Source: Caballeronia fortuita
GTDB lineage: Bacteria > Pseudomonadota > Gammaproteobacteria > Burkholderiales > Burkholderiaceae
DNA length: 64,000 bases
Assembly: GCF_001544835.2 (NCBI RefSeq)
Contig: NZ_FCNX02000002.1
Span: 1-64,000 of the forward strand
Direction of reading: 5' to 3'
The notes under the pieces are model-generated. The model ran no database searches, had not been told where the DNA came from, and saw nothing but the letters and a program-made list of their open reading frames with translations. Numbering within the stretch: the first letter of the stretch is position 1; each line of letters opens with the position of its first letter. A program made the position numbers and the translations under genes. Below, piece after piece: positions 26,575 through 35,716 of this stretch.

Positions 26575-27300
26575 ATGCTAAAAACAGTCGGCGAAAAGCA
26601 GACAGGCAGACCCCGCAAGATGCGCGAGGGCGACAATACCAGCGAAGAGATTTACGAGCAGATATACGTTGCGCTGCTCGAACACCGTTTGTTGCCCGGC
26701 ACGAAACTCGCCGAAGAGCGGCTTGCAAGCATCTTCGGCGTGAATCGCGCGCGCGTGCGCGACGCCCTCAGCCGTCTCGCCTATGAGCAGATCGTCGAGG
26801 TCTATCCGAAGAAAGGCTGGTTCGTCGCGAAGCCGTCGGTCGATCAGGCGCGAGACGTGTTCGAGGCGCGCAGGGTCATCGAACCGGCCGTCATACGTCG
26901 GCTTACGCGGGCCGCCACGCCTGACAAGCTCGCGCAACTGCGCAACCACTTAGGCCTCGAAATGGATGCCCGCGAGCGCGCCGACAAGCGCGCGGTCATT
27001 CGGCTCTCCGGGGAATTCCACAACCTGGTCGCGACGTTATCAGGCAATTCCGCCTTCACGCGCAGCATGCGTGAGCTGACGACGCTTACGTGCCTGGTGA
27101 TCCTGCTCTACGACGCACCGATAAGCGCGAGTTGCCGGGCTGACGAGCATGCCGCCGTCGTGGACGCGATCGCGGAGGGCGAAGGCGAACGGGCGGTCGA
27201 ACTCATGCTTCATCACCTCGACCACATCGAAAGCTCGCTGAATCTCGATGTCGTCCAAGAAGAGGTCGACCTCGAGGAGATATTCAGGCGGCGCGATTGA
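26575..27300 (+). CDS. GntR family transcriptional regulator (FadR/FCD type)
   Basis: A 241-residue regulator: winged helix about residues 25-90 (LASIFGVNRARVRDALSRLA) and an FCD effector domain of helices from about 100, with HNLV, a late DEHAAVVDAI and HHL segments providing candidate metal-binding His. The ATG at 26575 is preferred since the longer frame would read through the palindromic operator. As the last gene of the rightward arm it probably controls that operon and perhaps the shared promoter region near 17 kb. Confidence 0.92.
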   Translation: MLKTVGEKQTGRPRKMREGDNTSEEIYEQIYVALLEHRLLPGTKLAEERLASIFGVNRARVRDALSRLAYEQIVEVYPKKGWFVAKPSVDQARDVFEARRVIEPAVIRRLTRAATPDKLAQLRNHLGLEMDARERADKRAVIRLSGEFHNLVATLSGNSAFTRSMRELTTLTCLVILLYDAPISASCRADEHAAVVDAIAEGEGERAVELMLHHLDHIESSLNLDVVQEEVDLEEIFRRRD

Positions 27301-27484
27301 GGCCCTCGCCGCGGTCGGCCGCCGATATTCAGGTCTGGCCCAGGCGTGCCGCATCTGCGGAGCTAGCCTCCCTCCCTGTCTTTCACCGAGCGATCGCGGC
27401 CAGCGCGATACATCAAACCCACTTCGCGGACTGGCGTCATCGTCTGACCGACCATTACCGAGGCGGTTCTGGATCATCATTAGA

Positions 27485-27498
27485 CTGTCCATGGACAG
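27485..27498. other. 14-bp perfect palindrome in degenerate region
   Basis: CTGTCCATGGACAG reads the same on both strands. It sits about 60 bp before a truncated epimerase gene, in a 258-bp stretch after the GntR gene that holds no recognisable coding sequence. It could be an operator left from a lost regulatory region of that gene. Confidence 0.35.
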
Positions 27499-27558
27499 CG
27501 GGACATTGGCGCGATACCGTCTCCGTCGAACAGGTGAGGCGAAGCGTCAATTCCGAGA

Positions 27559-28284
27559 CACCACGCGGCGGCGAAGGCGCAGGGCGCTACCATCGTGTTG
27601 CCGGGGACGGTCTACAACTTCGGCCCGGACGCGTTTCCATTTATCGACGAAGACGCGCCGCAGCATCCCGTCACGCGCAAAGGCGCGATTCGCGTGGAAA
27701 TGGAAAAGCGTCTGCAACGCGCGAGCAAGGAAGGTGCGCGTGTGCTGATCGTGCGCGCAGGCGATTTTTTCGGGCCGAAGGCGGGCAATAACTGGCTCGC
27801 GCAAGGACTCGCGAAGCCTGGAAAGGCGGTCACGAAGATCACGAACCCCGGTGCGCGCGGCATCGGGCATCAATGGGCGTGTCTGCCCGATGTAGCTCGC
27901 ACGATGGTTGAACTGCTTGCGCACCACCATTCGCTCGATGCGTTCGCGCGCTTTCACATGAGCGGTCATTGGGACGGGGACGGCACCGGCTTTGCCGACG
28001 CGATCCGTCGTGTAGTAGCGCGCCGCACAGGGCGCGCGCCCGCTGTCGTCGGCTTTCCGTGGTGGCTGCTCGCGCTTGCCGCGCCGTTCAATGTCACATT
28101 CAGGGAGCTTCAGGAAATGCGCTATCTATGGACGACGCCTGTGCATCTGAATAACGCGCGGCTCGTCCAGACGCTCGGACACGAGCCGCATACGCCGCTG
28201 GACGTGGCCGTCGAAAAGACGCTCATCGGCCTCGGATGTCTCACGCCTGATGTTCGAGCTTCGATATCGAGCCACGCTTCGTAA
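27559..28284 (+). pseudogene. NAD-dependent epimerase family gene, 5-prime end deleted
   Basis: From about 27559 the frame reads AAAKAQGATIVLPGTVYNFG and continues for some 240 codons as the C-terminal two thirds of an atypical SDR/epimerase protein (RVLIVRAGDFFGP; GIGHQWACLPDVARTMVEL). The Rossmann start with its glycine motif, about 80-90 residues, is missing, and the sequence upstream is unrelated. No proper start or ribosome binding site is present, so it is probably non-functional despite the open frame. Confidence 0.7.
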
Positions 28285-28442
28285 AGCGAGCGGCCGTTCA
28301 GATCCCTGCGGTACGCGAACCTGCCGTCCGGCTAAGCTTCATTCTCGAGATGCGCCGCGACAAGTGCATGAGCCTTACAGATATGGCCCTCGTCTACCCG
28401 CTCGTGCCTCGATACAAAGATGGCGGCGTTGCGGCATCGCGT

Positions 28443-28577
28443 TCACACCGGCGTCACGTCCGATGATTCGCCGCCCAAGAAGTTGAGCACGCAGACGCGG
28501 TCTTCGCCTGCCGCGATATCCGCCAGCGGCTGAATGCCGACGCAGTATTCGAAAGGACTATTGCCTTGCTTGTGCAT
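28443..28577 (-). pseudogene. Remnant of a CoA-ligase alpha subunit (first 44 codons only)
   Basis: An ATG at 28577 with a good ribosome binding site (GAGGAGATC) starts MHKQGNSPFEYCVGIQPLAD and reaches a stop just after GGESSDVTPV. This looks like the beginning of a CoA-binding subunit whose remaining sequence is deleted. It follows the beta-subunit remnant by 11 bp, the spacing of an original two-gene operon. Confidence 0.55.
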
Positions 28578-28588
28578 GTTCGATCTCC

Positions 28589-28972
28589 TCAAGCCGATGC
28601 CGTATGCGATTGCGCGTCGCGCGCGCCGATGCGCGCCGCAACCTGCGCGCGTCCGCCCGATTGCATCCATGTATCGGCACGGCGCGCGTACTGGATCACC
28701 TCGCTGATGTCGGAGTCGAAGCCAAAAAGGCGATACGGCAGGCCGAGCGAATCGCACGTGTCGCGCAGCGCGGACATGCCGCGCACGAGGTTTGGGCCGC
28801 CGCGTCCGAGCACGAGATGGAGCGGCGTCGATCCGTGCTCGCTGAAGTGCTCGCGCAGCGCATTGGCCATCGCGCAGGGTTTCAAAGATGTCGGTGTTGT
28901 TGGACTTGCCGCCGATGATGAACAGCACATTCGACTGCTTCAGCCAATAGGCGCCGATGACTCTTGACGGCA
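28589..28972 (-). pseudogene. Remnant of an ATP-citrate-lyase/CoA-ligase-type beta subunit (C-terminal domain), frameshifted
   Basis: From about 28972 the text GAYWLKQSNVLFIIGGKSNN is readable. It shifts frame near 28876, consistent with loss of two bases, and continues NALREHFSEHG, LGRGGPNLVRGMSALRDTC and YRLFGFDSDISEVIQYA to a stop at 28589. The IIGG...RGGPN...FG(F/T)... pattern resembles the citrate-binding domain of ATP-citrate lyase. The ATP-grasp half is absent. Both ends of the original operon are cut, so this is an island of relic sequence. Confidence 0.6.
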
Positions 28973-29246
28973 GCCCTGAACGGACGTGCACCGTATGCCG
29001 GGAAACGCTGTGCTGCGCTTCGTGCCTGTCTCCGACGCGTTCTCTTTTATGAACGTCTTGAGACGAGATACTTGCGCAAGAAGGCTGAAACCAGAGGTGC
29101 AATTTTTCGAAGCATTGATGTGCAAACGTTACCAATGCCAAAAGAGGCGGCGACTAGACGACGCGTTGCACGCCGGTAGCGCCGCCTGATTCTGGAGCTC
29201 AGAGATGAACGCCCGTCATGACTGATGGCCGCGATGAAACGATCCG

Positions 29247-30035
29247 TTAGAACGTCCCCGGAAACGAGCCCCCATCCATCAGGATGTTTTGACCGGTCAA
29301 GTAGCCCGCGTGTCCGCTGCACAGGAAAGCGCACATCGCGCCGAACTCCTGCGCCGTGCCGAATCTGCCTACCGGTATTGCCTGACGCTTCGCTTCGAGC
29401 ACAGCGTCATACGCCTTGCCCTGCGCGGTAGCGGCCGCGTGGGTGGACTGCTTCAGGCGGTCGGTATCGAACAAGCCCGGCAGCAGATTGTTGATGGTCA
29501 CGTTATGCTCCGCGATCCGTTTCTGCCGGGCCAGACCCGCGACGAAGCCGGTCAGGCCGGAACGCGCGCCGTTGGACAGCCCGAGCACATCGATGGGCGC
29601 CTTCACCGCACCCGACGTGATGTTGACGATCCGGCCGAAGCCGCGCTCGGCCATCGCATCCACGGTGGCGCGTATCAGTTCGACGGCCGTCAGCATGTTC
29701 GCATCCAGCGCCGCGATCCAGTCGTCTCGGGTCCAGTCGCGAAAGTCGCCGGGCGGCGGCCCGCCCGCATTGTTGATCAGGATGTCGAAGCGGGGCGCCG
29801 CGCTCAGTGCCCGCTCCCGACCGGCGCTCGTCGTGATGTCGCCCGCCACGGCGATCACCTGAACGCGGGGATTCAGTTGCCGAAGCCCGGCTGCCGTCGA
29901 TTCGAGCGCGTCTGCGCCGCGCGCCGTCACCACGACGTTGACGCCTTCAGCGACCAGCGCTTCGGCGCAGCCCTTCCCCAACCCCTTGCTCGCGGCGCAA
30001 ACGAGCGCCCACTTACCCTCGATTTGCAGATCCAT
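29247..30035 (-). CDS. SDR family oxidoreductase
   Basis: A 262-residue short-chain dehydrogenase with the variant N-terminal motif ASKGLGKG near residue 14, NNAGGPPPG near 90 and an active-site region where Ser and the Asn/Lys segment appear as ITSGAVKAPIDVLGLSNGARSG. The usual YxxxK is therefore modified (no clear Tyr-x-x-x-Lys; L-S-N-G-A-R in its place). This is typical of a divergent SDR subgroup near alpha-hydroxy-acid and dioxygenase genes. It is the last gene of the operon with the FMN oxidase and MFS transporter. Confidence 0.88.
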   Translation of the reverse strand: MDLQIEGKWALVCAASKGLGKGCAEALVAEGVNVVVTARGADALESTAAGLRQLNPRVQVIAVAGDITTSAGRERALSAAPRFDILINNAGGPPPGDFRDWTRDDWIAALDANMLTAVELIRATVDAMAERGFGRIVNITSGAVKAPIDVLGLSNGARSGLTGFVAGLARQKRIAEHNVTINNLLPGLFDTDRLKQSTHAAATAQGKAYDAVLEAKRQAIPVGRFGTAQEFGAMCAFLCSGHAGYLTGQNILMDGGSFPGTF

Positions 30036-30053
30036 TGTGCGTCCAACCTCCAG

Positions 30054-31259
30054 TCAAATGACAGATTCTTCTCGTTGAGTCATGGCCCCGCCCGTGCGCG
30101 CGCGGAAAGCCTTTGCAACACGCGGCTCGTGAAAGTTGTGCGGCCCGATCTCACCGATCGACCGGACGCCTGTCAGTGCCATCGTCACGTCGAGTTCGTT
30201 CCGCACAATCTCGAGCATGCGCGCGACGCCGGGTTCGCCCATCGCGCCGAGGGCATACATGAAGGCTCGGCCGACCATCGTGCCCTTCGCGCCCAACGCG
30301 AGCGCTTTCATCACATCCTGGCCCGTGCGGATGCCGCCATCGACCCACACTTCAGTGGCGTCGCCCACGGTGTCCACCACGGCAGGCAAGGCCTCGACCG
30401 TCGACGGCGCGCCGTCGAGCTGCCGTCCGCCATGATTGCTGACGACGATGGCATCGGCGCCCAGCGAAGCCGCCATGCGCGCATCCTCGGCGCACATGAT
30501 GCCCTTGAGCACCAGCTTGCCGGGCCAGAGACTGCGGATATGCGCGATGTCGTCCCAGTCGAGGCTCGGATCGAATTGCGATGCGACCCACTTGCTGATC
30601 GCGATCACATCGTCACCGCCCTTGATGAAGCCGGCGAGATTGCCGAAGTTGCGTCGGCCCGACGCCGCGCGCATCACCCAGCCCGGCTTGCGCACAAAAT
30701 CAAGCAGATTCGCCGCCGTCAGGCGAGGCGGCACGGTCATGCCGTTCTTGAGATCCTTGTGACGCTGCCCGTTGATCTGCAGATCGAGCGTGACCACAAG
30801 CGCCGAACAACCGGCGGCCTTCGCGCGCTCGATCAGCGACTGGTTGAAGCCCCGGTCGCGCATGACGTAGAGCTGAAACCAGAACGGCGCTTTCGTATGA
30901 GCCGCAACATCCTCGATCGAACAGATGCTCACGGTCGAGAGCGTGAACGGCACGCCGAAGCGCTCGGCCGCGCGCGCACCCAGAATCTCGCCGTTGGCCC
31001 ATTGCATGCCGGTCAGTCCGGTCGGTGCGATGGCCACGGGCATTGCGACCCGCTGACCGAGCATCGTGCTTGCGGTGCTGCGCCCTTCCACGTTCACGCC
31101 CACGCGTTGCTTGAGCGTGAGTCGCGCGAACGCGCGACCGTTCTCGCGATAAGTCGATTCCGTGTACGAACCACTATCGACATAATCGTAAAACGCCTTG
31201 GGCACCCGCTTTTTTGCCATGACGCGAAGGTCTTCGACACACGTTACTGTTCGCATTGA
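30054..31259 (-). CDS. FMN-dependent alpha-hydroxy-acid oxidase/dehydrogenase
   Basis: A 401-residue TIM-barrel flavoprotein of the lactate/mandelate dehydrogenase and glycolate oxidase family. It has YDYVDSGSYTESTYREN at the N-terminus, the FMN-binding ATLDLQINGQRHKDLKNG-like segment and the signature SNHGGRQLDG with the catalytic His and Arg. The start at 31259 (MRTVTCVEDLRVMAKKRVP) suits the family better than the in-frame ATG 12 codons upstream. It oxidises a 2-hydroxy acid to a 2-keto acid. The MFS gene upstream probably brings the substrate in. Confidence 0.92.
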   Translation of the reverse strand, partial: SMRTVTCVEDLRVMAKKRVPKAFYDYVDSGSYTESTYRENGRAFARLTLKQRVGVNVEGRSTASTMLGQRVAMPVAIAPTGLTGMQWANGEILGARAAERFGVPFTLSTVSICSIEDVAAHTKAPFWFQLYVMRDRGFNQSLIERAKAAGCSALVVTLDLQINGQRHKDLKNGMTVPPRLTAANLLDFVRKPGWVMRAASGRRNFGNLAGFIKGGDDVIAISKWVASQFDPSLDWDDIAHIRSLWPGKLVLKGIMCAEDARMAASLGADAIVVSNHGGRQLDGAPSTVEALPAVVDTVGDATEVWVDGGIRTGQDVMKALALGAKGTMVGRAFMYALGAMGEPGVARMLEIVRNELDVTMALTGVRSIGEIGPHNFHEPRVAKAFRARTGGAMTQREESVI

Positions 31260-31317
31260 AACTCGAGCTCCGACAAAGATCTTTTCGAAAGGCACGCAGG
31301 CCGGTATGGCATCCGAA

Positions 31318-32622
31318 TCAGGAAAGCGCGCCGACGGCCGTTTCCCCGACGTCTTCCGACACCGCGACAGGCCGATGCACGAGCAGCAGATACGCCACCG
31401 CCGAGAGCAGCGCGATGACCGCGCTCACGATCAGCGAGGCGACGAACGAATGCGTCCGGTCCACGACGATGCCGGTGACGATCGGCGCGGCCGAGCCGGC
31501 CAGGAATCCGCCGAAGTTCTGGATGCCGCCGAGCGAGGCCACTGCCTGACGCGGCGCGGCGATCGAGATCAGCGACCACGCACCGCCCGATGCCAGATTG
31601 ATGAAGAACATCGCGCCCGAGATGTAGATCACGGCGAGCGTGGTGGACGGCGTCAGCGCCGCCGGAACGGTGAACGCGGCCGCGCCCACGAGACCGATGC
31701 AGATCGGCCACTTGCGGCTCGCGATCGCCTGCAAGCCTCCGCGGTACAGGCGGTCTGCCGTGAAGCCGCTGCTCAGCATGCCGAGCGTGCCGAAGACATA
31801 GGGAATCGAGACGACCCAGCCCGCCTTCGCGATACTTAGGCCGCGTTCGTGTTCGAGATACGCCGGCAGCCATGTGAGGTAGAGCCACACGGTATAGATC
31901 ACGCCCATGAAGCCGAAGAAGATGCCCCACGTCGTCTTCTGCCGGAACAGGCTGCGCCATTGCGCGCCGCTGAGCGGCTTGCTGTTCTCGTCTTCGTGCG
32001 AGTCCTGGTTCAGATAGGCGGTTTCCTCGGCCGCGAGCTTCACTTCGTCGCGATTGCGATAGGCGACATACCAGCCGATCGCCACGATGACGCCGAACAC
32101 GCCCGTCGCGAAGAACATGTTGCGCCAGCCGAGCGCGAGCATCATGGCGGTGAGGATCGGCGGCGCTATCGCCGGGCCTACGGTCGTCGACGCGACGAAG
32201 ATGCCGGTCGGCGTGCCGCGGTCGCGCACCGCGAACCACTCGCCGATGACCTTCGCGCCGGCCGGAAACTGCGGCGCCTCGCCGATGCCGAGACACACGC
32301 GCGCCAGGAAGAACTGCTGTATATTGCCGACGAGCCCGCAGCAGGCCTGTGCAACCGACCACAGGATCATGCCCCAGCCCAGCATCACGCGCGCGCCGAA
32401 ACGGTCGAGCATCGCGCCGACCGGCAGTTGCGCGAATGCATAGGCGAGCGAGAAGGCGCACAGCAGCAGGCCCATCTGCGACGCGCTCAGGCCCATCTCG
32501 CCGCGAATCACGCTATTCGCGATGGAAAGCGCACTGCGATCCAGATAGTTGATGCTGCCGGCGAGGGTCAGAAAGAAGATGGAAATGCGCTGGATCCGTA
32601 CGATCCGTTTGCTCTTGTTCAT
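31318..32622 (-). CDS. MFS transporter, anion:cation symporter type
   Basis: A 434-residue major facilitator with 12 predicted membrane segments. INYLDRSALSIANSVI near the start is characteristic of the hexuronate/galactonate/phthalate symporter group, and the loop-2 motif is GAMLDRFGARV. It lies between the broken alcohol dehydrogenase gene and the hydroxy-acid oxidase on one transcript. It probably imports a sugar acid or hydroxy acid. Confidence 0.93.
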   Translation of the reverse strand: MNKSKRIVRIQRISIFFLTLAGSINYLDRSALSIANSVIRGEMGLSASQMGLLLCAFSLAYAFAQLPVGAMLDRFGARVMLGWGMILWSVAQACCGLVGNIQQFFLARVCLGIGEAPQFPAGAKVIGEWFAVRDRGTPTGIFVASTTVGPAIAPPILTAMMLALGWRNMFFATGVFGVIVAIGWYVAYRNRDEVKLAAEETAYLNQDSHEDENSKPLSGAQWRSLFRQKTTWGIFFGFMGVIYTVWLYLTWLPAYLEHERGLSIAKAGWVVSIPYVFGTLGMLSSGFTADRLYRGGLQAIASRKWPICIGLVGAAAFTVPAALTPSTTLAVIYISGAMFFINLASGGAWSLISIAAPRQAVASLGGIQNFGGFLAGSAAPIVTGIVVDRTHSFVASLIVSAVIALLSAVAYLLLVHRPVAVSEDVGETAVGALS

Positions 32623-32682
32623 GCGGTGTCTCCGTCCGTGTCATGCGCGGACGCCTCGTTTGGCCGGGCGTCCGTCTCTTCG

Positions 32683-33821
32683 TCAATACGACGCTTCCAG
32701 CAAGCCGAGGTAATCCGCTTCCGATGCTTCGCGCGGATTGGTCTTATGACTGTGATCCTTGAGCGCGCCCGACACGATGCGCGGAAACATCTCGCGCGTG
32801 ACGCCCAGCGCCCGAAGGCCGGTCGGCAAGCCGAGGCGTGCCGTCATGTCGCGTAGCCCCGACGAAATCTCCGTGTCCTGACGCAACCGCATGGCGCTCG
32901 CCATGCGCTCCATTTTTTCTTCGTCGCGCATGGACGGAGCGCTTCGGTTGAACTCCACGACCGCCGGCAGAAAGATGGCGTTGAGCGTGCCGTGATGCAG
33001 TCGCGGGTCGATTCCGCCGAGCGAATGGCTCAGGCTATGAACGCAGCCCAGTCCCTTCTGGAAAGCGAGTGCGCCTTCCATCGAAGCCATCATCATGTTT
33101 TCCCGCGCGGTTTGGTCGGTCGGTTCTTTCGTGGCTCGTTCGATATGCGCCCAGGCGCGCCGCAAGCCGTCCAGCGCGATGCCGTCGGCCGGCGGATTGC
33201 GCATCGGCGACATGAAGGTTTCCAGGCAGTGCGCGATCGCATCCATGCCGGTGGCGGCGGTGAGTTGCGGCGGCAGGCCGACCGTCAGGCCGGGACGCAG
33301 ATTGCGACCTTCGGCACGACATGCGGCGAGATCACACCGACCTTGCGGCCGTCGTCCAGAATCAGGATGGCGCCGCGTCCGACCTCGCTGCCGGTGCCCG
33401 CCGTGGTCGGCACCGCGATCACCGGCGCCGTTTTCGCGGTGATCCGGCTCGCGCCGCCCTCGATGACGGCGAAGCTCTGAAGCGGGCCTTCGTGCGTCGC
33501 GCAGACGGCCACGCCCTTTGCAAGATCGATCGACGAGCCGCCGCCCACTGCGATGATGCCGTCGCATTCCGCTCGCCTGTACAGCGCGACCGCTTCGCGC
33601 ACCGCGGCTTCGTTGGGATTCGGCGGGGTGGCGTCGTAGATCATCTCGCCGTCGGCGCGCTCCAGCACCTTCAGCACAGTGTCGAGAATGCCCGCGGCAC
33701 GAATGCCCCGGTCCGTCACGATCAGCGGCCGCCGGATCGAAAGGCGTTCGCATTCGCTCTTCAGCAGGTTCACCGCGCCGAAGTCGAACTGGATCTGCGT
33801 AACGTAGTTGATGAGAGACAT
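32683..33821 (-). pseudogene. Iron-containing alcohol dehydrogenase, single-base frameshift
   Basis: The first 178 codons give a normal N-terminus (MSLINYVTQIQFDFGAV; GGGSSIDLAKG for NAD; PTTAGTGSE) and end prematurely at 33285. The following frame carries the rest: GLPPQLTAATGMDAIAHCLE, HSLSHSLGG and LHHGTLNAIFLP, holding the Asp and His metal ligands, to the stop at 32683. The two join if one base is added near 33292-33298, at TGC-G(A)T-CCC. The full protein would be about 379 residues, normal for the family. First gene of the leftward operon; either inactivated or a sequencing error. Confidence 0.85.
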
Positions 33822-33959
33822 GATGATGACCTTCCGTTATAGTTTCCGTTACTCGACGCGCTGTCGGTTTGCGCTGCCCATCTTCCGCAAATGGTCGAGG
33901 CGCGCTGTTTTTATGCGTTCTTTCGCCGAAGTATAGAGAGAGGCGCATCGGAGCAAAAT

Positions 33960-33972
33960 TGAGAAGTTCTCA
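33960..33972. promoter_or_regulatory. LysR-type operator, perfect T-N11-A palindrome
   Basis: TGAGAAGTTCTCA has 6-bp perfect arms around one base and is exactly T-N11-A. It lies between the divergent dehydrogenase and LysR genes, ending 27 bp before the LysR start, the classic position for an autoregulatory and activating site. Confidence 0.55.
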
Positions 33973-33999
33973 TGCTGATATAACTCTCTCTCAAGTCTC

Positions 34000-34938
34000 A
34001 TGACACCCAATGTCAATTCCATCGCCTCGCGCCTTCACGTCAGGCAACTCAGGTTGCTCGTTGCGCTGGGCGATCACGGTTCGCTCCTGAAAGCGGCCAA
34101 TCAGGTCGGCTTGACGCAACCCGGAGCGAGCAAGGCGCTTCAGGAAATCGAAACCACCCTTGGAACAGCGCTGTTCACGCGCACGCGGCGCGGGCTCGAA
34201 GCGAACGACGCGGGACATTGCGCGATCCGGTATGCGCGGCTGATCTACACCGATCTGTCGCACATGAGGGAAGAGATCGCGGGCATCCTGCGGGGACATG
34301 GCGGACGTGTCGCGGTCGGCGTCATCATGGGCGCCGTGCCTTTGCTGACCCGTGCCGTGTCCGCGCTGATCTCGCGGCAGCCTGAAATGTCTGTCGAGAT
34401 CATCGAGGACGCCAGCGAGACGCTGTTGAGTCTCATCGATGCGGGACGGCTGGACCTGGCTATCTGCCGGACCTCGGTCAGCCAGCATCCGGAGATGTAC
34501 GAGAGCGTCAAGCTGCAGGATGAAACGCTTGCGGTCGTGGCGAACGTGCAGCATCCGTTACGCAAGGCGAAGAAAGTGACGCTCAAGGATCTGGCCGCGT
34601 ACCGTTGGGTGGTCTATCGCGCGAACATGCCCATGCGCGTGCTGCTGGAGCGCGAATTTCAGCAAGCCGCGATTCGCTTTCCGTCGAGCCTGCTGGAGAC
34701 GACGTCGGCCTTCGCGACGCTAAGTCTGCTTCAAGACAATCCTTCGTTCGTGGCGCTGGTGTCCATCGACGTGGCTCAGTTCTTCGTCAGGCACGAAGCC
34801 ACGCGCATTTTGCCGCTGTCGTTCACCTCGCGCAGCGAGCCGTACGAACTCGTCACCACGCGAGGCGCCCCGCTGTCGCCCGGGGCGCGGCTGCTGCGAA
34901 ACGAACTGGTGGCAGGGAAGGTGGTGTTGGGGGGATAG
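34000..34938 (+). CDS. LysR family transcriptional regulator
   Basis: A 312-residue regulator: winged helix about residues 10-70 (LLKAANQVGLTQPGASKALQEIE) and an effector-binding domain from about 95 to 300. The sequence has the look of the GbpR/CbbR-like subgroup that governs sugar or sugar-acid uptake. Divergent from the hydroxy-acid operon, with a palindromic site in between, it most likely controls that operon. Confidence 0.93.
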   Translation: MTPNVNSIASRLHVRQLRLLVALGDHGSLLKAANQVGLTQPGASKALQEIETTLGTALFTRTRRGLEANDAGHCAIRYARLIYTDLSHMREEIAGILRGHGGRVAVGVIMGAVPLLTRAVSALISRQPEMSVEIIEDASETLLSLIDAGRLDLAICRTSVSQHPEMYESVKLQDETLAVVANVQHPLRKAKKVTLKDLAAYRWVVYRANMPMRVLLEREFQQAAIRFPSSLLETTSAFATLSLLQDNPSFVALVSIDVAQFFVRHEATRILPLSFTSRSEPYELVTTRGAPLSPGARLLRNELVAGKVVLGG

Positions 34939-35716
34939 AAGCGCTGCAGGCGCGCTGTCGCGGGGGGATGCGGTCTAATGCCGTTCCGTGGCAGTTCGTG
35001 GGTAGGATCAAGTGTCAAACACGCAACTTAGACGCTATACCAACACCACTATGGAGATTATAAGGTCAATTCCAGGCTGCAATTCGCTGCGCATTCTCCG
35101 CTCCACGCTCGTCGGCGATCGAACATGGAAGGAGGCCGTGAGCAACGCTGCTAACAAGACGTTTGTTGGTTAAGGATGGTAGATGCCTCGACGTTCGACG
35201 AAATTCCTCGGATGCCACCTAAAGGACGGAAGACATCCATTTTTCGCTCCCAGAGTCAGATTCATGCGCTTGGACTCGGGCCGATGGACCAACTACGCGT
35301 TTGGCGGCCGGACGGAGTGCTGGCTCACTTGCCAACAGATTTCTGACTGCCAAACTTCGCGTCTGCACCTTAGTTCAATATCTTCCCGCGTGTGGTTTAG
35401 CCCAGGATGTGACATGCTAATCCACAAGATGATCTCGTCTTTCTACCACCACGCTTTTGACGACCTTCGACAACGGTGCTGCTGTGGTCGCACCAACGGC
35501 GCGAACGGTCGCTCTGAACGTTATTCCAGCCCTATGGATGTCGGCTCTAAAGATTCTTCGAGGACCGCTTTTGGCCGAACTCGGAAGTCCGTCGAGAGCC
35601 GATGCGCGGCGCGATTGCCTTGAGAACGCCCGCTGCCAGAAAGTCTCGTCCTCCGCCTGCAGTCGCTGACCTGATATTACCGGTCGCGGAGACCCTGTCC
35701 GGTTGCCGACTGTCGA
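34939..35716. other. Gene-free region, probably degenerate sequence
   Basis: 778 bp with no ORF of convincing composition on either strand. The open frame 35183-35623 is Arg/Ser/Cys-rich with no start signal and no domain character. The flanking truncated hydrolase suggests this is rearranged sequence, but no insertion-sequence ends or tRNA are visible. Confidence 0.5.

Noticed and set aside
29289..31259. Long open frame on the plus strand (656 codons)
   Set aside because: Antisense to the SDR and the FMN oxidase, both with clear motifs; Arg/His-rich text typical of an antisense shadow.
35183..35623. 146-codon open frame in the gene-free region
   Set aside because: No ribosome binding site, no domain, and Cys/Ser/Arg-rich composition; not supported as a gene.
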